Position numbers and translations under genes: made by a program. Source: Piscirickettsiaceae bacterium (lineage in GTDB: Bacteria > Pseudomonadota > Gammaproteobacteria > Nitrosococcales > Methylophagaceae). From it: 64,000 nucleotides of DNA. Positions 47,028 through 56,558 of this stretch are shown here, piece by piece. Position 1 is the first letter of the stretch. Every line of letters starts with the position of its first letter. A model generated the notes under the pieces. It saw nothing but the letters and a program-made list of their open reading frames with translations. It searched no databases and had not been told where the DNA came from. The stretch spans positions 248,001 through 312,000 of the forward strand of contig JABSQM010000014.1 in NCBI GenBank assembly GCA_013215805.1. Reading direction: 5' to 3'.

Positions 47028-47733
47028 ACCCTTAATATCCTATCTTATAGAATTAAGAGGTCGTTTATTAAGAGGCGTGTTATCCGTATTAATTATTTCG
47101 TTTATATTATTACCATTTTCAAATGACTTATATCACTTTCTATCAGAACCGTTATTGCAATATCTACCAAAATCTAGCGGAATGATTGCAATAGAGGTAG
47201 CATCGCCATTTTTAACGCCATTCAAACTTACCCTAAGCTCAGCTATTATGCTAGCAGTACCTATACTGCTTTACCAATTCTGGGCTTTCATTGCTCCTGG
47301 CTTATATGATAGTGAACGTAAATTAGTATTTCCCTTATTATTTGCCAGCACTACCTTGTTTTTTTTAGGTGTTATATTCGCCTATTATATAGTGTTTCCA
47401 CTTATTTTTGGATTTCTGACACAGGCAGCGCCTGAAGGCGTCAAGGTAATGACTGATATTAGCAGTTACTTAGATTTTGTTTTGAGATTATTCTTCGCCT
47501 TTGGGCTAGCATTTGAAGTTCCTATTGCCACTATTTTACTGATCTGGACTGGCGTATCAACGCCTAAAACACTGTCTGAAAAAAGACCATATATTATCGT
47601 TGGCGCCTTTGTGATTGCCATGTTATTAACACCACCAGATATTATCTCACAGACATTATTAGCAGTACCAATATGGCTACTATTTGAATTTGGTTTGGTG
47701 TGCGCAAGGTGGTTTCCTAAAAGACTGAACTAA
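47005..47733 (+). CDS. tatC: Sec-independent translocase protein TatC
   Basis: 242 residues with six membrane helices. The N-terminal HKPLISYLIELRGRLLRG with the essential Glu, and FLTPFKLTLSSAIMLAVPIL are the signal-binding parts. TatC recognises twin-arginine signals with TatB. The complete TatABC set is kept, and the Rieske subunit PetA is the visible client. Confidence 0.96.
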   Translation: MDTEDHHKPLISYLIELRGRLLRGVLSVLIISFILLPFSNDLYHFLSEPLLQYLPKSSGMIAIEVASPFLTPFKLTLSSAIMLAVPILLYQFWAFIAPGLYDSERKLVFPLLFASTTLFFLGVIFAYYIVFPLIFGFLTQAAPEGVKVMTDISSYLDFVLRLFFAFGLAFEVPIATILLIWTGVSTPKTLSEKRPYIIVGAFVIAMLLTPPDIISQTLLAVPIWLLFEFGLVCARWFPKRLN

Positions 47734-47993
47734 AATTATTTATAAGAAATAATAAGATTTATATATCAACCTATTTAGAGTATATAGAATAAAAACGTGT
47801 GTCTGTGCACAAACATATTAAGATGATATCATAGATATGGATAATTGGTATCTCTATAATATCCATAGTAAGGGTTTTTAGCCCTTGGCTATTAAATCTT
47901 TATTTATGGAAGATCCGTTAATATCATATGTTGTACTAATTTTATTTTTCTAGTTTTAGATATATAAGGAGCTGTATATATCATCATAGTTTT

Positions 47994-49334
47994 TCACAAA
48001 TTATTCAAAGCTATAATATGTATTCCTTTCAATAAGTTTAATGCTTGTGATAAATAATAATCATTCACAACGAGGGGAATGGTAACATTTAATTCCTCAT
48101 CGCTTATAGGTTCAATCTTATCTTTTTTTGTTTTTTGTTTACTGCTACTGCTATGTTCCAGATGACCGGATAGATCCTGTTCACGTAACTGTGTAGCATC
48201 ATTAATTTTAAGCATACTTATATTAATATTCTCTATTTCAACATCAGGTATAATGCCTTGAGCTTGAATGGAATGACCAGAAGGCGTAAAATAGCGTGCG
48301 GTAGTAATTTTGATGGCATTATTGTTGTCAAGAGGCATCAAGGTTTGTACCGAACCCTTACCAAATGTTTTAGAGCCCAAAATGACTGCTCTATGGTGAT
48401 CTTGTAAAGCACCAGCTACAATTTCTGATGCTGAAGCCGAACCGCCATTAACTAATACTATTAATGGAGAGCCCTTCAAAATATCAGTTGGTGCTGCATA
48501 AAATGCGCGGGAAGAATTTCTAATTCGACCCTCAGTATAAACAATTTTACCTTCACTTATAAAGGTATTAGAGACATCAACTGCGGCATCTAATATTCCA
48601 CCAGGATTGTTACGTAAATCAAGTACCAAACCTTTGAGTTCACTACTATTATTATTTTCTTTCAATGTATTAATAGCCTTACTTAAGCTGTCACCAGTGC
48701 GAGATTGGAAGGTGCTAATTCGTATATATCCATAACCAGGTTCAATCATTCTATGTTTAACGCTTTCCATTTTGATAAAGGTACGCGTTAATTTTATTTT
48801 AAATGGCTTATGATCGCCTTTTCTAATTATAGTTAGCAATAATTCACTATTAGGCCTTCCCCGCATAATATCGATAGCCTCACTTAGAGATAGACCCTTA
48901 ACAGAAGCATTATTAAGACGAATTATTAAGTCACCAGATTGAATATCACTACGGGCTGCTGGAGTATTATCGATAGGGGCCACAACTTTGATAAACCCAT
49001 TCTCCATAGTTACCTCTATTCCTATACCACCAAACTCACCTGAAGTACCTTCATGTAGCTTTTTTAGATCATTAAAATCAAGATAAGTGCTATGAGGATC
49101 AAGGCTCGACAGCATTCCCTCAATTGCATACTGCAATAACTCTTCATCTTCAATATGATCAACGTAACCATTTTTAATAATACCAAAAATTTCTGCAAAG
49201 TTGCGTAAATTATCTATAGGCAGCTCGGATAATATTTTAACTTTGCTGGCCAAAACAATTTGCCCAAAAAATAGCGATGCACCTAGAAAAGTACCTAATG
49301 ACATAAAGCCAAAAGAACATGTAAAAAAATTCAT
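47994..49334 (-). CDS. ctpA: C-terminal processing peptidase CtpA (S41)
   Basis: 446 residues from ATG 49334; the frame extends to a TTG four codons upstream. N-terminal signal/anchor, PDZ domain (about 95-180, FGGIGIEVTMENGFIKVVAP), and the S41 core with catalytic Ser in NGGSASASEIVAGALQ and Lys in GSKTFGKGSVQTL. A periplasmic protease that trims C-terminal peptides, often with peptidoglycan hydrolases as targets. It is 23 bases downstream of envC; ctpA-envC-gpmI is a common betaproteobacterial operon. Confidence 0.94.
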   Translation of the reverse strand: MNFFTCSFGFMSLGTFLGASLFFGQIVLASKVKILSELPIDNLRNFAEIFGIIKNGYVDHIEDEELLQYAIEGMLSSLDPHSTYLDFNDLKKLHEGTSGEFGGIGIEVTMENGFIKVVAPIDNTPAARSDIQSGDLIIRLNNASVKGLSLSEAIDIMRGRPNSELLLTIIRKGDHKPFKIKLTRTFIKMESVKHRMIEPGYGYIRISTFQSRTGDSLSKAINTLKENNNSSELKGLVLDLRNNPGGILDAAVDVSNTFISEGKIVYTEGRIRNSSRAFYAAPTDILKGSPLIVLVNGGSASASEIVAGALQDHHRAVILGSKTFGKGSVQTLMPLDNNNAIKITTARYFTPSGHSIQAQGIIPDVEIENINISMLKINDATQLREQDLSGHLEHSSSSKQKTKKDKIEPISDEELNVTIPLVVNDYYLSQALNLLKGIHIIALNNL

Positions 49335-49357
49335 ATGAATTTCCAATTAAAAATTGA

Positions 49358-50518
49358 CTAACTTATTTTTTTCAACCATTTCAGCGGATTGATTGGTTTT
49401 CCTTTATGTCGCATCTCAAAATATAAACCAGAATATTCATGCATTCCTCGAATACCGCTTTGGGCTATTAGTTCATCAGTAGAAACATCCTCTCCGACTT
49501 CCTTAAATAAAGTTTTATTATTACCATACAGCGTCATATACTGATCGCCATGATCAACAATTATCAATAAACCAAAACCTTTTAACCAGTTTGCAAACAC
49601 AACTCTTCCAGGTGCGGATGCAACAATATTATCTCCAGTTGAGGTGGCAATAATAATGCCCTGCCAAGTTAGTTTTCCAATATTCCTATTTTTGCCATAT
49701 CGCGCTAATAATTCACCTTTAACTGGCCATGTCAATAGGCCTAAACGCGTATGAAAAGGTTTATATTCTGATATTATTCGTTGTCTTAGATTTTCGATTT
49801 TAGGAACAAATTTATTAATCGGGGGCAATAATCCATGTAAGTAACGTTTTTCTATTTTCAATAATTTGAGTTCGCTATCTTTCGCCAGTATTTCTTTTTC
49901 TAACAATATTAGTGTGTCTTGGCTTCGCCTGGTTTTACTTAGTAATATTTGCTGTTTTTTTTGTTCTTGCCGATGTAGTTGTTGCCGATATTTTTGCACG
50001 GCAAATAGACTATTATACTCCTGAGTCAAAATTTTCAGGCTGTCTTTAAGTTCAACCAATCGCCGTTTTCTAGCTTGGTGAATATAACGATAATAAGTCA
50101 TGATCCTTGCTAATTCAGCGGGGTTATTTTTATTTAACAAAATTTTTATATCACTATTTTGAAATTTAATATAAGCCGCTCGTACCTGACTTAATAATAC
50201 GTCAATTTGCTGCTTGTGAAAATTCTGTTGCTCAAATTTCATCTCACTTAATATTGCTAATTTTCTAGCTCCCTGTTGAAGTTGTTTTTTTAAATTAAAT
50301 ACCAAATTATTCAGTTGGGATATAGTATAACTTTGTTGTTTTAACTGTTTGTAAAGTGTTTCTTTAGAGTCTTTGCTTTTACTCAACCCCTCATCAAGAA
50401 ATTTAATTTCAGTTTTGACACTATTAAGCTGTTGGCTATAATCTGCCATAGCCCAACTAGATAAGCTACATAGAAACAAGTTGATAAGGCTAAGGCGAAC
50501 TAACATAGATGCGTTCAT
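49358..50518 (-). CDS. envC: Murein hydrolase activator EnvC
   Basis: 386 residues. Signal peptide (about 1-25, cut after SWAMA), long coiled-coil region (about 30-245, rich in Lys, Gln and Leu), and a LytM/M23 domain (GLLTWPVKGELLARYG ... GFGLLIIVDHGDQYMTLYGN ... GLYFEMRHKGKPINPLKWL). The metal-binding residues of active M23 peptidases are not conserved, as in EnvC, which activates AmiA/AmiB amidases at the septum. Its ATG overlaps the gpmI TGA (ATGA). Confidence 0.94.
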   Translation of the reverse strand: MNASMLVRLSLINLFLCSLSSWAMADYSQQLNSVKTEIKFLDEGLSKSKDSKETLYKQLKQQSYTISQLNNLVFNLKKQLQQGARKLAILSEMKFEQQNFHKQQIDVLLSQVRAAYIKFQNSDIKILLNKNNPAELARIMTYYRYIHQARKRRLVELKDSLKILTQEYNSLFAVQKYRQQLHRQEQKKQQILLSKTRRSQDTLILLEKEILAKDSELKLLKIEKRYLHGLLPPINKFVPKIENLRQRIISEYKPFHTRLGLLTWPVKGELLARYGKNRNIGKLTWQGIIIATSTGDNIVASAPGRVVFANWLKGFGLLIIVDHGDQYMTLYGNNKTLFKEVGEDVSTDELIAQSGIRGMHEYSGLYFEMRHKGKPINPLKWLKKIS

Positions 50519-52050
50519 TTAGTTTTAATAAGTAGATGAGTACTCATTTCTGCTGGGATAGGTAAATCCATCAATGCCAACATAGTTGGTGCAATATCTG
50601 ATAATGTACCGTGTGTTTCACACCTAGCCTTGCGACCCATGAAAATTAGTGGCACGGGATTGCTTGTGTGAGCGGTATGTGCTTGTCCTGTCTGTTCATT
50701 AAGCATTAACTCGGCATTTCCATGATCAGCAGTAACAATCATCTCACCTCCCACGTCACTCAATACCGACCATATTTTTCCAAGATGCTTATCCAGTACC
50801 TCAATAGCCTGAATAGCAGCATCGTAATTGCCGCTATGACCCACCATGTCCGCATTAGCATAATTGCAAATTATGACATCATATTTGTTGCTTTTGATAG
50901 CATTTAATAAATTATCTGTAAGTTCAGATGCACTCATCTCTGGTTTTTTGTCGTAAGTATCGATTTTAGGTGAAGGTACTAGAATTCGATCTTCACCGTC
51001 GAAGGGCTCATCACTGCCACCATTAAAAAAAAAGGTGACATGAGCATATTTTTCGGTTTCGGCAATTCGCAGTTGTTGTAGACCTAGCGAGGATATATAT
51101 GAACCTAAAACATTATTAAGTTTTTTGGAAGGAAATGCTATTGGAGTATTGAAATCTTTTTTATATTCAGTTAAAGAAACGAACGTAGATAAATTGATAT
51201 TACGGATCAGAGGAAAGCTATCAAACTGTGGGTCTATGAATGTATTGGTCAGTTGACGTGCCCGATCCGATCTAAAATTCATAAAAAATATTGCATCACC
51301 ATCTTCAAGTCTAATTATTTGATCTCCGATTGAAGTGGCCTGCACAAATTCATCAGATTCGTTCCTCTGATAGGCCATATCAAGTGCCACTGAGGCATTT
51401 TCTGCATTATAAGTGCCTATGCCATTGGCAATTAATTGATAGGCCTTAGTTATTCGCTCCCAACGTTGATCGCGGTCCAAAGCGTAAAAACGACCAATAA
51501 TGGAGGCAATTTTTCCACATCCCAGTTGTAATATAATTTTTTCCAACGCATTAATTGAAGAATGGGCACTCTTAGGAGGTGTATCACGTCCATCGAGAAA
51601 AGCATGCACATAAACCTCTTTGGCGCCGCGCTGGATTGCTAATTTAACCATAGCATAAATATGTTCTTCATGACTGTGTACTCCGCCTGGAGATAAAAGC
51701 CCCATAATATGTACGGCTTTTCCATCATCTAGGACACGATCAACAGCATTGGTCAATGTACGGTTGGTAAAAAAAGAACCAGTCTTAATAGATCTACTAA
51801 TGCGGGTGAGTTCTTGATAGACTACACGACCAGCACCTAGATTGAGATGCCCTACCTCTGAATTGCCCATTTGATTGCTGGGTAGGCCAACACTAGCCCC
51901 AGATGCGCTGATCAACATGTGAGGATAGTTTGACCATAATTTGTCCCATATTGGTGTGTGTGCAGCTTGGATAGCATTATATTTTAGATCTTCGCTATAA
52001 CCCCAGCCATCCAGGATTATTAGTGCTAATGGTCGATGAGGGTTGTTCAT
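50515..52050 (-). CDS. gpmI: 2,3-bisphosphoglycerate-independent phosphoglycerate mutase GpmI
   Basis: 511 residues, full length. Metal/phosphate sites: LIILDGWG, the nucleophile Ser64 in GNSEVGHLNLGAGR, MNFRSDRARQL, NYANADMVGHSG and VTADHGNAE. Interconverts 3- and 2-phosphoglycerate in glycolysis/gluconeogenesis, with Mn. First gene of the gpmI-envC-ctpA operon. Confidence 0.96.
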   Translation of the reverse strand: MNNPHRPLALIILDGWGYSEDLKYNAIQAAHTPIWDKLWSNYPHMLISASGASVGLPSNQMGNSEVGHLNLGAGRVVYQELTRISRSIKTGSFFTNRTLTNAVDRVLDDGKAVHIMGLLSPGGVHSHEEHIYAMVKLAIQRGAKEVYVHAFLDGRDTPPKSAHSSINALEKIILQLGCGKIASIIGRFYALDRDQRWERITKAYQLIANGIGTYNAENASVALDMAYQRNESDEFVQATSIGDQIIRLEDGDAIFFMNFRSDRARQLTNTFIDPQFDSFPLIRNINLSTFVSLTEYKKDFNTPIAFPSKKLNNVLGSYISSLGLQQLRIAETEKYAHVTFFFNGGSDEPFDGEDRILVPSPKIDTYDKKPEMSASELTDNLLNAIKSNKYDVIICNYANADMVGHSGNYDAAIQAIEVLDKHLGKIWSVLSDVGGEMIVTADHGNAELMLNEQTGQAHTAHTSNPVPLIFMGRKARCETHGTLSDIAPTMLALMDLPIPAEMSTHLLIKTK

Positions 52051-52332
52051 ACAATTATCCCTGATTTGCTAAGAAAAGTGTTGATGAGCGGCAATGTTAT
52101 ATTTGATACATTAAAAACATTGAAGATAACGTATATTATATGTTTTTTTTAACGAAAAATAGTCTTTGTATGATGGGTAGGGATTAATATTTTGGCTAAA
52201 GACCTCAATTTCAGTTAATAGCAGCATGTAGCACAGGTGAACGATTATGTTTAAATAATCATATCCAAGATTTTAAGAATGATTTAGAGCAGTAAATAAT
52301 GCAGTAATAAATCCATCAATGAAGGTTGTATT

Positions 52333-52749
52333 ATGGGAAATATAGGCGAATTTATAGTAAATCACTGGTTTTTAGTAGCATTGTTCCTTGTATTGTCATG
52401 GCTAATATTCTCTAATGACTTCCATCAAAAGATGAATGGCTTTTCACAGATTAGTACAGCACAAGCCATTCAGATTATTAACAAAAATAAGGGTTTGTTT
52501 GTCGACATTCGAGAAGTAGTTGAATTCAATAAAGAACATATTTCAGATTCAATTAATATTCCTGTATCAAAATTGACGGAGAATATGGCGAAGTTGAAAA
52601 ATCCTACTGATCCTATCATTTTAATTTATGGAAATGGTCAGCGCGCACATGTTGTCGTGAAGCAATTGCAAAAAAATAATTTTACGGATATTTACGTTCT
52701 GAACGGTGGATTGAATGCTTGGAAAGATGCCAAGCTACCCCTGTTTTAG
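52333..52749 (+). CDS. Membrane-anchored rhodanese-like protein, active-site Cys replaced by Tyr
   Basis: 138 residues: an N-terminal membrane helix (about 11-26, HWFLVALFLVLSWLIF) and a rhodanese fold (LFVDIREVVEFNKEHISDSINIP ... LNGGLNAWKDAKLPL). The active-site loop normally reads (V/I)xxCxxGxRS; here it is LIYGNGQRA, with Tyr99 (TAT 52627-52629) in the Cys position. TGT to TAT is one transition. Sulfur transfer should be lost, although the fold looks intact. The gene precedes grxC as in related genomes. Confidence 0.88.
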   Translation: MGNIGEFIVNHWFLVALFLVLSWLIFSNDFHQKMNGFSQISTAQAIQIINKNKGLFVDIREVVEFNKEHISDSINIPVSKLTENMAKLKNPTDPIILIYGNGQRAHVVVKQLQKNNFTDIYVLNGGLNAWKDAKLPLF

Positions 52750-52792
52750 TCAAATAATAAATTATCATTTAATGATTAGGAGATATATAAGA

Positions 52793-53053
52793 ATGGCAAA
52801 GGTCGAAATTTATTCATCGGAACACTGCCCTTACTGTGTAATGGCAAAACAGTTATTAGATCGGAAAGGCATTATCTATAAAGAAATTAGAGTTGATCTT
52901 AATCCTGAAAAACGTCAGGAGATGTTAAAGAAGAGTCGTCAACGTACCGTGCCTCAAATATTCATAAACAATTAATCGATAGGCGGCTATACAGATCTAT
53001 TAGCTATGGATAATACGCAAAAATTAGAAGGTATGTTAAAGGCAATAACGTGA
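52793..53053 (+). pseudogene. grxC: Glutaredoxin 3 gene interrupted by an in-frame TAA
   Basis: Starts at ATG 52793 (AGGAGA upstream; MAKVEIYSSEHCPYCVMAK with the CPYC site at Cys12/Cys15). The frame stops at TAA 52973-52975 after VPQIFINN, giving 60 residues instead of about 86. Reading on in the same frame gives SIGGYTDLLAMDNTQKLEG and a natural end at TGA 53051-53053, the expected glutaredoxin C-terminus (family INDxHIGGCDDL). So the stop is one C-to-T change (CAA or CAG to TAA). The truncated form lacks the GG-D glutathione-binding segment. Either a fresh pseudogene or read-through. Confidence 0.85.
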
Positions 53054-53585
53054 CAAATAAGGAAAGTCATAATTATAGGAACGCATCATTATCATAAAAC
53101 GTAAGATAATAAAATTATAATGTACTGTCTAAAAGATCGACATGAGGTATGTCTATTATAATAATTTAAATATAGCTATATTTTTTATAAGTCAAAATAC
53201 CACGTGGAGAGAATATATAAAATTAAATTTGTAAATAAATTGTCAATGCTAATTTTTGAGGCAGGCATTATCGTAAAAAATTAGCAATAAAACCAAATTT
53301 TTCAGGAAGAGTGAAACAAGACATCATCCCCCAATTAATTTTTATGCGTATAATTTTGAAAAGGGGAAGGGTGTTAATTAGAAATTATCATATCCTAAAG
53401 TTTTTTTATATTATATCGAAAGTTATTTTTACATGCTGTTTCCTAGATGATTTTTTACAATTGGTAATTTTAGCTGTTGAATTGAAATAATATACGTAGC
53501 TTAAAAAAAGGGGACTAAATTTCAAGGCAAATTCATAGGTCATAGAGAACACACTAACTATTCTAGGTTGTAATTTTTACTATTG
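53054..53585. other. Spacer where secB would be expected
   Basis: 532 bases between grxC and gpsA, the place of secB in relatives. No intact secB. A short frame around 53220-53283 ends LIFEAGIIVKN, faintly like the SecB QAGIF segment; too short to call. Confidence 0.35.
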
Positions 53586-54593
53586 ATGTCTAAACATCTT
53601 TTCCCCACGACAGTTATAGGTACAGGAGCATGGGCTACCGCTTTAGCAATTGCCATCGCTAGGAATGGCAATGAGGTACAGCTATGGGGTAGAAATACTC
53701 AGCATTTATATGATATGCGAATTACGCGCAGTAATGATCTGTACTTGCCAGGTATGAGATTACCTGACGAAATAAAATTTGAGCCTAACTTTAATGACGC
53801 CATAACCTTAGCAAGACATGTGTTGATCTCCGTACCAAGTGTAGCTTTTGTAGAGATATTAAAAAAGGCTAAGCCACTATTAGCCGATAAAACACCATTG
53901 AGCTGGTCTACAAAAGGTCTTACACCAAAAACAGGTGATTTTCTATTGGATACGGCAACAACAATGCTAGGTACATCACGTAACTTAGCAGTTATTTCTG
54001 GACCCTCTTTTGCCGCAGAAGTTGTCAAGAATTTACCAACAGCAATTATCGTTGCCTCACAAAGTAAAATATTTGCCCAAGATTTAGCATCTGCATTGCA
54101 TAGTTCAACTTTGAGAGTATATACGACTGATGATGTCTTAGGTGTACAAATTGGTGGTACGGTAAAAAATGTATTAGCAATTAGCACAGGAATATCTGAT
54201 AGCTTGGGTTATGGCGCCAATGCACGTGCAGCACTGATAACCAGAGGTATCGCTGAAACACTACGTTTTGCTACACGTTTAGGTGCTAGAATAAAGACTA
54301 TATCTGGTTTATCAGGTGTTGGTGACTTAATTTTAACTTGTACGGATAATCAAAGTAGAAACCGCCAATTAGGTCTAGCCATAGGTCGAGGTTTGACTGT
54401 TTCTGAAGCAATCACTGAGGTGGGTAAGACAGTTGAAGGCATCTATGCTGCTCGAGAAGTGTTCAAACGGGCTCGAGAAATTGGTGTAGAAATGCCTATA
54501 ATTGAACAAATTTACAAGATTTTATTCGAGGGCAATGATCCACGTAAAAGTGTGCAGACCCTACTTCATAGGGAACAAAAATCAGAAATATAG
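53586..54593 (+). CDS. gpsA: Glycerol-3-phosphate dehydrogenase (NAD(P)+) GpsA
   Basis: 335 residues from ATG 53586. Rossmann motif VIGTGAWATALA, GPSFAAEV, catalytic Lys in GGTVKNVLAIS, and GLSGVGDLILTCTDNQSRN. Reduces dihydroxyacetone phosphate to sn-glycerol 3-phosphate, the start of phospholipid synthesis; PlsY, which uses that product, is about 4 kb downstream. Confidence 0.96.
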   Translation: MSKHLFPTTVIGTGAWATALAIAIARNGNEVQLWGRNTQHLYDMRITRSNDLYLPGMRLPDEIKFEPNFNDAITLARHVLISVPSVAFVEILKKAKPLLADKTPLSWSTKGLTPKTGDFLLDTATTMLGTSRNLAVISGPSFAAEVVKNLPTAIIVASQSKIFAQDLASALHSSTLRVYTTDDVLGVQIGGTVKNVLAISTGISDSLGYGANARAALITRGIAETLRFATRLGARIKTISGLSGVGDLILTCTDNQSRNRQLGLAIGRGLTVSEAITEVGKTVEGIYAAREVFKRAREIGVEMPIIEQIYKILFEGNDPRKSVQTLLHREQKSEI

Positions 54594-55376
54594 CTTACTC
54601 TATGTTGCAATATAATAAAAATAAGCTATGAACAATATATACAATTATAAATATTGAGTATGAAACTTTATATGTTATGTAAACAGATTTAGTTTATAGA
54701 GGAGATATATTTGTACTTATATCTATCATCTGACAAAGATAGCGTACCATTAAGAAATGAATTTCAGATGCTTGTGAAAATGAACAGTTAGAATTAAAAT
54801 CATGACTCATAATCTCTGATAAAACTGCAGAAAAATTTGCCCATAGAGATAAACGTCATAATATCAAATAAATTATCTAAATTCAAGTTTACTTATAGTA
54901 CTTATACTATATCAAGAAGCTGACTGTTATCATAATATAATTAACTGCTTTATTTTGCAAAACTGAATATGTGTAGATAAATAATTATGCATGTTATATT
55001 AATTTAAGTTAAAAAGCACTGATATGTCAATTCTGTAAGTATCAGTAGGCATTGTAAATGCGTAATACTAATGTATTTGATGTTACTAATTATATTGATT
55101 GCTGAATTTGATTATTATCAAGCATACATAAAATGTACTATGTACCAAATATAAATATTGCCTCAAACTAAGGATAATTACATCCTTTAAGTCCGAATAT
55201 TAAAGATGTGGGATAAACATTAATCCTATTAATATTACAGATGTCTATGAAGAAAGTATATTTGATATAAATGAAAAATTTTCTTAAAATGAAGATCCAT
55301 AATCCTGAGCATTAGACAAAGATAGCCCGAAGCTTCATATCATTGAGATGTATGCATATCCCTGTCATTCATCGCT
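54594..55376. other. AT-rich spacer between convergent gpsA and the MidA-like gene
   Basis: 783 bases; no gene, repeat or clear terminator recognised. The tRNA methyltransferase gene that often follows gpsA is absent. Confidence 0.45.
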
Positions 55377-56543
55377 TTATAATCGATGGCTTTGATCATT
55401 AAACTGAATACGAGGCAATAAAAATTTAAGATTATTAGTTAAAGTTAGTACTTTAAAAGACTCACCCATTTCACTGGGAAGGATGAGTTGTTTTATCTCT
55501 GAAGCTTGCTGAATCGATCGTAGCGGGTCATGGCTCCTTAAAGTTTCAAGTTTCAAAATATCACCAGAAATTAAAAAATTTGCTTGAGATTGAAAGCCAG
55601 CTATATCCAAGTTATGGTTATATGCCACGGTAGCCAAAGAACTAAAATTAACATGTGCTGTAATATCCTGCAATCCTGGGAACAATAAAGGATTGTCATG
55701 ACCTCGATTTTGAAAATAACACATTAAAGTCCCTAATCTCCGTTCTTGATGATAATAATCATTTTGAGAGTATCCATAATCAATAATAAAAATAGCTCCT
55801 TGATCCAATAATTCGGCAATGCTGATTAACCATAGATCAGATAATATATTTATTTCTGTTGTATATTCTTGATGACCAATTATTTGCTGCACTTTTTGTG
55901 CTTTTATGAGAAGTTCTGATTCCAAAATTTCGTTTTTGTACCATTGAAGTTCACCTGCTGAATTAATCTTTATATATAGCTCCTCGATATGTTCATCTGA
56001 GAAATATAATAAATGAAAAGGCATTGCATCGCAGACTTCATTTGCCAAAATGACACCTGTAAGATTAGTGGGTAGATAATCCAGCCATTGTATTAAATGA
56101 CTTAGATGGGGGATAGCATCTTCTATTAGTCGTCGCTGTCTAGTGCGTAAATTGGCACTTACCTCGATGATAAAATAATTATTTGGAAGACTATTTAAAT
56201 GATCTAGTTCAAGTAATATGTCCACAACCATTTTTCCGCTACCAGCACCAAATTCTAAGATATCAGCATTGAAAAGTTGCTTCATTACATCCATCACATG
56301 ATGAGCAAAAGCGCGAGAAAATAACGAAGATATTTCGGGGGCAGTTGTAAAGTCACCACCATAATTAATTTTAGGACTATCGACACTGTAATAACCCAAA
56401 TTTGGATAATAAAGACACAGATTCATATAATCAGCAAAATTAATTTTCCCGCCAGCTATACCAATTAGGTACTTAATCCTAGATAATAATTTTTCACTGT
56501 GCTGTTGCGCATTTTCATCAGGTATGGGTAATGTAGTAGGCAT
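55377..56543 (-). CDS. MidA/NDUFAF7-family SAM-dependent methyltransferase
   Basis: 388 residues from ATG 56543 (MPTTLPIPDENAQQHSEKL, the usual betaproteobacterial start); an ATG at 56558 would add five residues and make the start abut the folM ATG. SAM-binding motif ILEFGAGSGKMVVDIL; conserved FADYMNLCLYYPNLGYYS, GGDFTTAPEISSLF and FIIDYGYSQNDYYH blocks. The mitochondrial relative dimethylates an arginine of a complex I subunit; the bacterial target is unknown. Divergent from folM. Confidence 0.85.
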   Translation of the reverse strand: MPTTLPIPDENAQQHSEKLLSRIKYLIGIAGGKINFADYMNLCLYYPNLGYYSVDSPKINYGGDFTTAPEISSLFSRAFAHHVMDVMKQLFNADILEFGAGSGKMVVDILLELDHLNSLPNNYFIIEVSANLRTRQRRLIEDAIPHLSHLIQWLDYLPTNLTGVILANEVCDAMPFHLLYFSDEHIEELYIKINSAGELQWYKNEILESELLIKAQKVQQIIGHQEYTTEINILSDLWLISIAELLDQGAIFIIDYGYSQNDYYHQERRLGTLMCYFQNRGHDNPLLFPGLQDITAHVNFSSLATVAYNHNLDIAGFQSQANFLISGDILKLETLRSHDPLRSIQQASEIKQLILPSEMGESFKVLTLTNNLKFLLPRIQFNDQSHRL

Positions 56544-56558
56544 TAAAGGAGATTTCAT

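Noticed and set aside
47834-47865. Inverted repeat TATGGATA...TATCCATA after tatC
   Set aside because: Eight-base arms with a long AT-rich loop; such pairs are expected often in this composition.
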